This document shows positions 31,620-33,998 of a stretch of 33,998 bases of DNA, piece by piece. The position numbers and the translations under genes were made by a program. The stretch's first letter is position 1. Every line of letters begins with the position of its first letter. Below the pieces are notes generated by a model. It did not search any database, was not told where the DNA came from, and saw only the letters and a program-made list of their open reading frames with translations. The stretch is from Burkholderiaceae bacterium (GTDB taxonomy: Bacteria; Pseudomonadota; Gammaproteobacteria; Burkholderiales; Burkholderiaceae_C). The stretch lies in the NCBI GenBank assembly GCA_014879745.1, contig JACSRM010000211.1, forward strand, positions 1 through 33,998, written 5' to 3'.

Positions 31620-32035
31620 AGCTGCGCGCGCTGGCGCTGCTGCTGGTGCTCGCCAATCTGGGTTTCTACATCTGGTCGCAGGGCTGGCTCGACGCCTTGA
31701 CGGGCGCCCGCGGGACGGGCGAACCCGAGCGCATGGCGCGTCAGGTCAATCCGCAGTTGCTGCGCGTCCTGCCCGAGGCGCAGGGGGTCGCGGCGATGGC
31801 GGGGTCGGCGCTGGCCGCGGCCTGCCTCGAAGCGGGCCCGTTCACCGCAGTCGAGGCCGGCGCGGCGCTCGCCCAGTGGCGCGAGCGCGGGGTGCCGACC
31901 GCTCGCATCGTGACGCGCGAACTGCCGGGCGACGCGGCCATGCTGCGCATCGAGGACGCCGATGCGGCGCTCGCCGCACAACTGGCGCAAGGCGCCGCCC
32001 CGTTCGGCAAGGCATTCGCGCCGTGCGCGAATTAG
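31616..32035 (+). CDS. Small membrane-anchored SPOR-related/hypothetical protein
   Basis: MKLRALALLLVLANLGFYIWSQGWLDALTG N-terminal TM; C-terminal ACLEAGPFTAVEAGAALAQWRERGVPTARI resembles SPOR-like proteins commonly found downstream of birA in Betaproteobacteria. ATGA overlap with birA. Confidence 0.65.
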   Translation: MKLRALALLLVLANLGFYIWSQGWLDALTGARGTGEPERMARQVNPQLLRVLPEAQGVAAMAGSALAAACLEAGPFTAVEAGAALAQWRERGVPTARIVTRELPGDAAMLRIEDADAALAAQLAQGAAPFGKAFAPCAN

Positions 32036-32048
32036 CCTGCTGATTGTC

Positions 32049-32073
32049 GGCGCGCCGCTGCGCGCGTCGCGCC
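32049..32073. terminator. Possible bidirectional hairpin between convergent genes
   Basis: GGCGCG (32049-32054) / CGCGCC (32068-32073) inverted repeat in the 42-bp gap between convergent genes. No U-tract, so weak. Confidence 0.25.
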
Positions 32074-32077
32074 TGGC

Positions 32078-33946
32078 TCAGCGGCGGCGGCGAAACGCAC
32101 GTGCCACCGCGGCCACCGAGAGCGTCAGCCCGAGCAGCCACAGCGGCCCGACCGCACCGCCGCCGCCACCGGCTGAGGCGAGCGTGCTATCGGCGGCAGG
32201 GGGCGGCACATCGGCACCGAGCGCGACGGCTTCGCTCACCTCGGCGTTGGCGATCACCTCGACCGGCCAGCGCCTGGGCGTGAAGGTCGCCTGCTGCCCG
32301 ATCGTCTGCGCATAGCGCACCGCCTCGGCAACGTCGAGCATCCCGGCGCCGCAGGTCTGCGTGGTGCAGATGCAGCGCCCCTGGTTGTCCGCCGAGCAGG
32401 CGCCGATCACCGGCGACGTGACGTGCGGGCGCGCACTCTGGCGCAGGCCGGCGACGATCTGGGCCGGCGTCAGGCCCGGATTCGCGCTCAGCATCAGGCT
32501 GACGGCGCCGGCAACGATCGGCGCCGAGAAGCTCGACCCGTAGACGCGCGCATAGCCGCCCGCCGCCGGGCCGGTGCGGCCGGCATTGCCGAGCGTGACG
32601 ATGCCGTCGTCGCCGAGGATCGCGCCCCACGCACCTTCGTCGTCCGGGTCGCCGCCGACCGTCGCGACGACCAGCCCGGCGCCGAAGTTCGAATAGGTCG
32701 CCTTGAAACCGTCGCGATTGAGCGCCGCGACGCCGATCGCACCCTTGCAGTTGGCCGGGCGCATCGGCGCCGCATGCTGGTTGCCGGCCGCGGCAACGAC
32801 GACCACGCCGTGCTCGGCCAGTTCGTCGATCGTCGATTGGTAGGCCGGGTTGCATGCCGCGCTGCTGCCGAAGCTGATGCTGATGATGCGCGCCGGGTTC
32901 GGGTTTGCCGGCAGGAAGCCGCCGCCCGACGTCGCGACCGCGAGCCCGGCCGCCCAGCGCATGCCGTCGATGATGTCGGCCACCTCGGCGCCGCACTTGC
33001 CGGCGACGCGCACCGGCAGCACGCGAGCGTCCCAGCTTGTCGAAGCGATACCTTGCGCGTTGTCCGTCACCGCGGCGACGAGGCCGGCGATCTGCGTGCC
33101 GTGCCACGAGCTGTCCTGCACCTCGCAGTCGTCGAACAGCGCCGGGGCGGACTGCCGATCTGCGTTGTCGACCCAGTCGCCCGGATCGCTCGCATCGGCG
33201 TCGCGGCCGTCGCCGTCGTTCGCATAGTCGATCGTCGAGACGAAGTCGTAGCCGGCGAGCACCTGGCCGGCAAGATCGGGATGGCGTGTGATGCCGGTAT
33301 CGAGGAGCGCGACGATCGCCGCCGCACGGCCCCGCTCGAGCGCCCAGGCGCCCTCGAATCCCGGCAGGCCGCGGCGCCGCGCCGCCAGCGCGTTCGAATT
33401 GCTGCCGCCCGGATTGGCGAGCCACCATTGCTGCGCGAAATACGGGTCGCTCGGCGTCGCGGCCTGCAGCCGCTGCTCGCGCTCGTTGGCGACGACCCAT
33501 TCGACATCCGGATCGGCGCGCAGCTGGGCTGCGATGCGCGCCGCCTCGGCGCCGCCGAGGACGCGCCCGAAATCCAGGCGCTGCGCGGCGCGGCCGGCCG
33601 GCTGCGCGCGGTAGCGGCTGATGCCCGCATGGCCGAGCACGCGCTGCAGGCGCGAGCCTTGCGCATCGTCGGCCTTCGCGACGCCAAGGGCCTGCGCGCG
33701 CTCGTGGGCCGGCGCATCCTTCAGTTTGACGATCAGGCCGTTCGCGGCCCGGTATTCGCCCGCGGCCGGCGCCGGCCACGCGGCCAGCACGCTGCAGCCG
33801 AGGACGGCGGCGGCGATCGTGCGCGCGATGCGACGGCGCGGCGCGCCGCGCCGCGTCGCGCCACTTGCCGCACCGCCTATCCTGAAATCTTCATGACCCA
33901 CCACCGGCCTCCGTCGTCCGTCCGCGCGCCCTGAGAGCACCCCCAA
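32078..33946 (-). CDS. S8 family (subtilisin-like) serine peptidase with Gly-rich/TM/Arg C-terminal tail
   Basis: Catalytic-type motifs AIVALLDTGITRHPDLAG (Asp), DSSWHGTQIAGLVAA (His), GSSFSAPIVAGAVSLML (Ser), plus a propeptide-like N-terminal region. The C-terminus is ASAGGGGGAVGPLWLLGLTLSVAAVARAFRRRR. The start codon is uncertain; a GTG near 33900 is possible. Confidence 0.92.
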   Translation of the reverse strand: MGVLSGRADGRRRPVVGHEDFRIGGAASGATRRGAPRRRIARTIAAAVLGCSVLAAWPAPAAGEYRAANGLIVKLKDAPAHERAQALGVAKADDAQGSRLQRVLGHAGISRYRAQPAGRAAQRLDFGRVLGGAEAARIAAQLRADPDVEWVVANEREQRLQAATPSDPYFAQQWWLANPGGSNSNALAARRRGLPGFEGAWALERGRAAAIVALLDTGITRHPDLAGQVLAGYDFVSTIDYANDGDGRDADASDPGDWVDNADRQSAPALFDDCEVQDSSWHGTQIAGLVAAVTDNAQGIASTSWDARVLPVRVAGKCGAEVADIIDGMRWAAGLAVATSGGGFLPANPNPARIISISFGSSAACNPAYQSTIDELAEHGVVVVAAAGNQHAAPMRPANCKGAIGVAALNRDGFKATYSNFGAGLVVATVGGDPDDEGAWGAILGDDGIVTLGNAGRTGPAAGGYARVYGSSFSAPIVAGAVSLMLSANPGLTPAQIVAGLRQSARPHVTSPVIGACSADNQGRCICTTQTCGAGMLDVAEAVRYAQTIGQQATFTPRRWPVEVIANAEVSEAVALGADVPPPAADSTLASAGGGGGAVGPLWLLGLTLSVAAVARAFRRRR

Positions 33947-33998
33947 GGGCCGGGCCTTGCCCGTCCCGGCCCCCCGCGGGGGCGCAAGAAAACTTGGG
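33941..33998. repeat. GC-rich nested palindromic intergenic element (truncated by window end)
   Basis: CCCAAG (33942-33947) pairs with CTTGGG (33993-33998). An inner CAAGG-GCCGGG-CCTTG hairpin and a perfect 12-bp palindrome CCCCCGCGGGGG (33971-33982) lie inside. Copy number cannot be determined here. Confidence 0.5.

Overview
This is a high-GC window of a Proteobacterium, probably Burkholderiales/Betaproteobacteria judging by gene content. It is densely coding and looks like core or semi-core chromosome. I see no rRNA, tRNA, CRISPR array, transposase, integrase or phage genes. Left to right: a truncated pcaF-type thiolase (minus strand, open at the window edge and missing from the ORF track); an HD-GYP protein translationally coupled to a PAS-GGDEF-EAL protein; cyclopropane fatty acid synthase, DUF1840, a histidine phosphatase and a DSD1/D-threonine-aldolase-like PLP enzyme; a minus-strand type IV pilus minor-pilin/PilY1 operon (pilV-W-X-Y1-E-fimT); a sterol-desaturase-family protein; a five-gene branched-chain-amino-acid-type ABC transporter; a BON-like secreted protein; a minus-strand run topB - DUF167 - 7TMR-DISM-like histidine kinase - LuxR response regulator - ruvA - ruvB; a divergent SET-domain (with post-SET) - birA - SPOR-like operon; and an S8 peptidase with a Gly-rich/TM/Arg C-terminal tail. 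The best candidates for a second look are: (i) a sensory kinase/regulator pair embedded between topB and ruvAB, with the regulator overlapping ruvA by 4 bp; (ii) a eukaryotic-like SET methyltransferase divergent from a topoisomerase III with an Ala/Lys-rich, histone-H1-like tail; (iii) a Walker A Lys-to-Arg substitution in one of the two ABC ATPases; and (iv) the candidate C-terminal sorting tail on the S8 protease. I did not find an unambiguous new defence or mobile system. All homology calls come from motif recognition by eye; no search was run.
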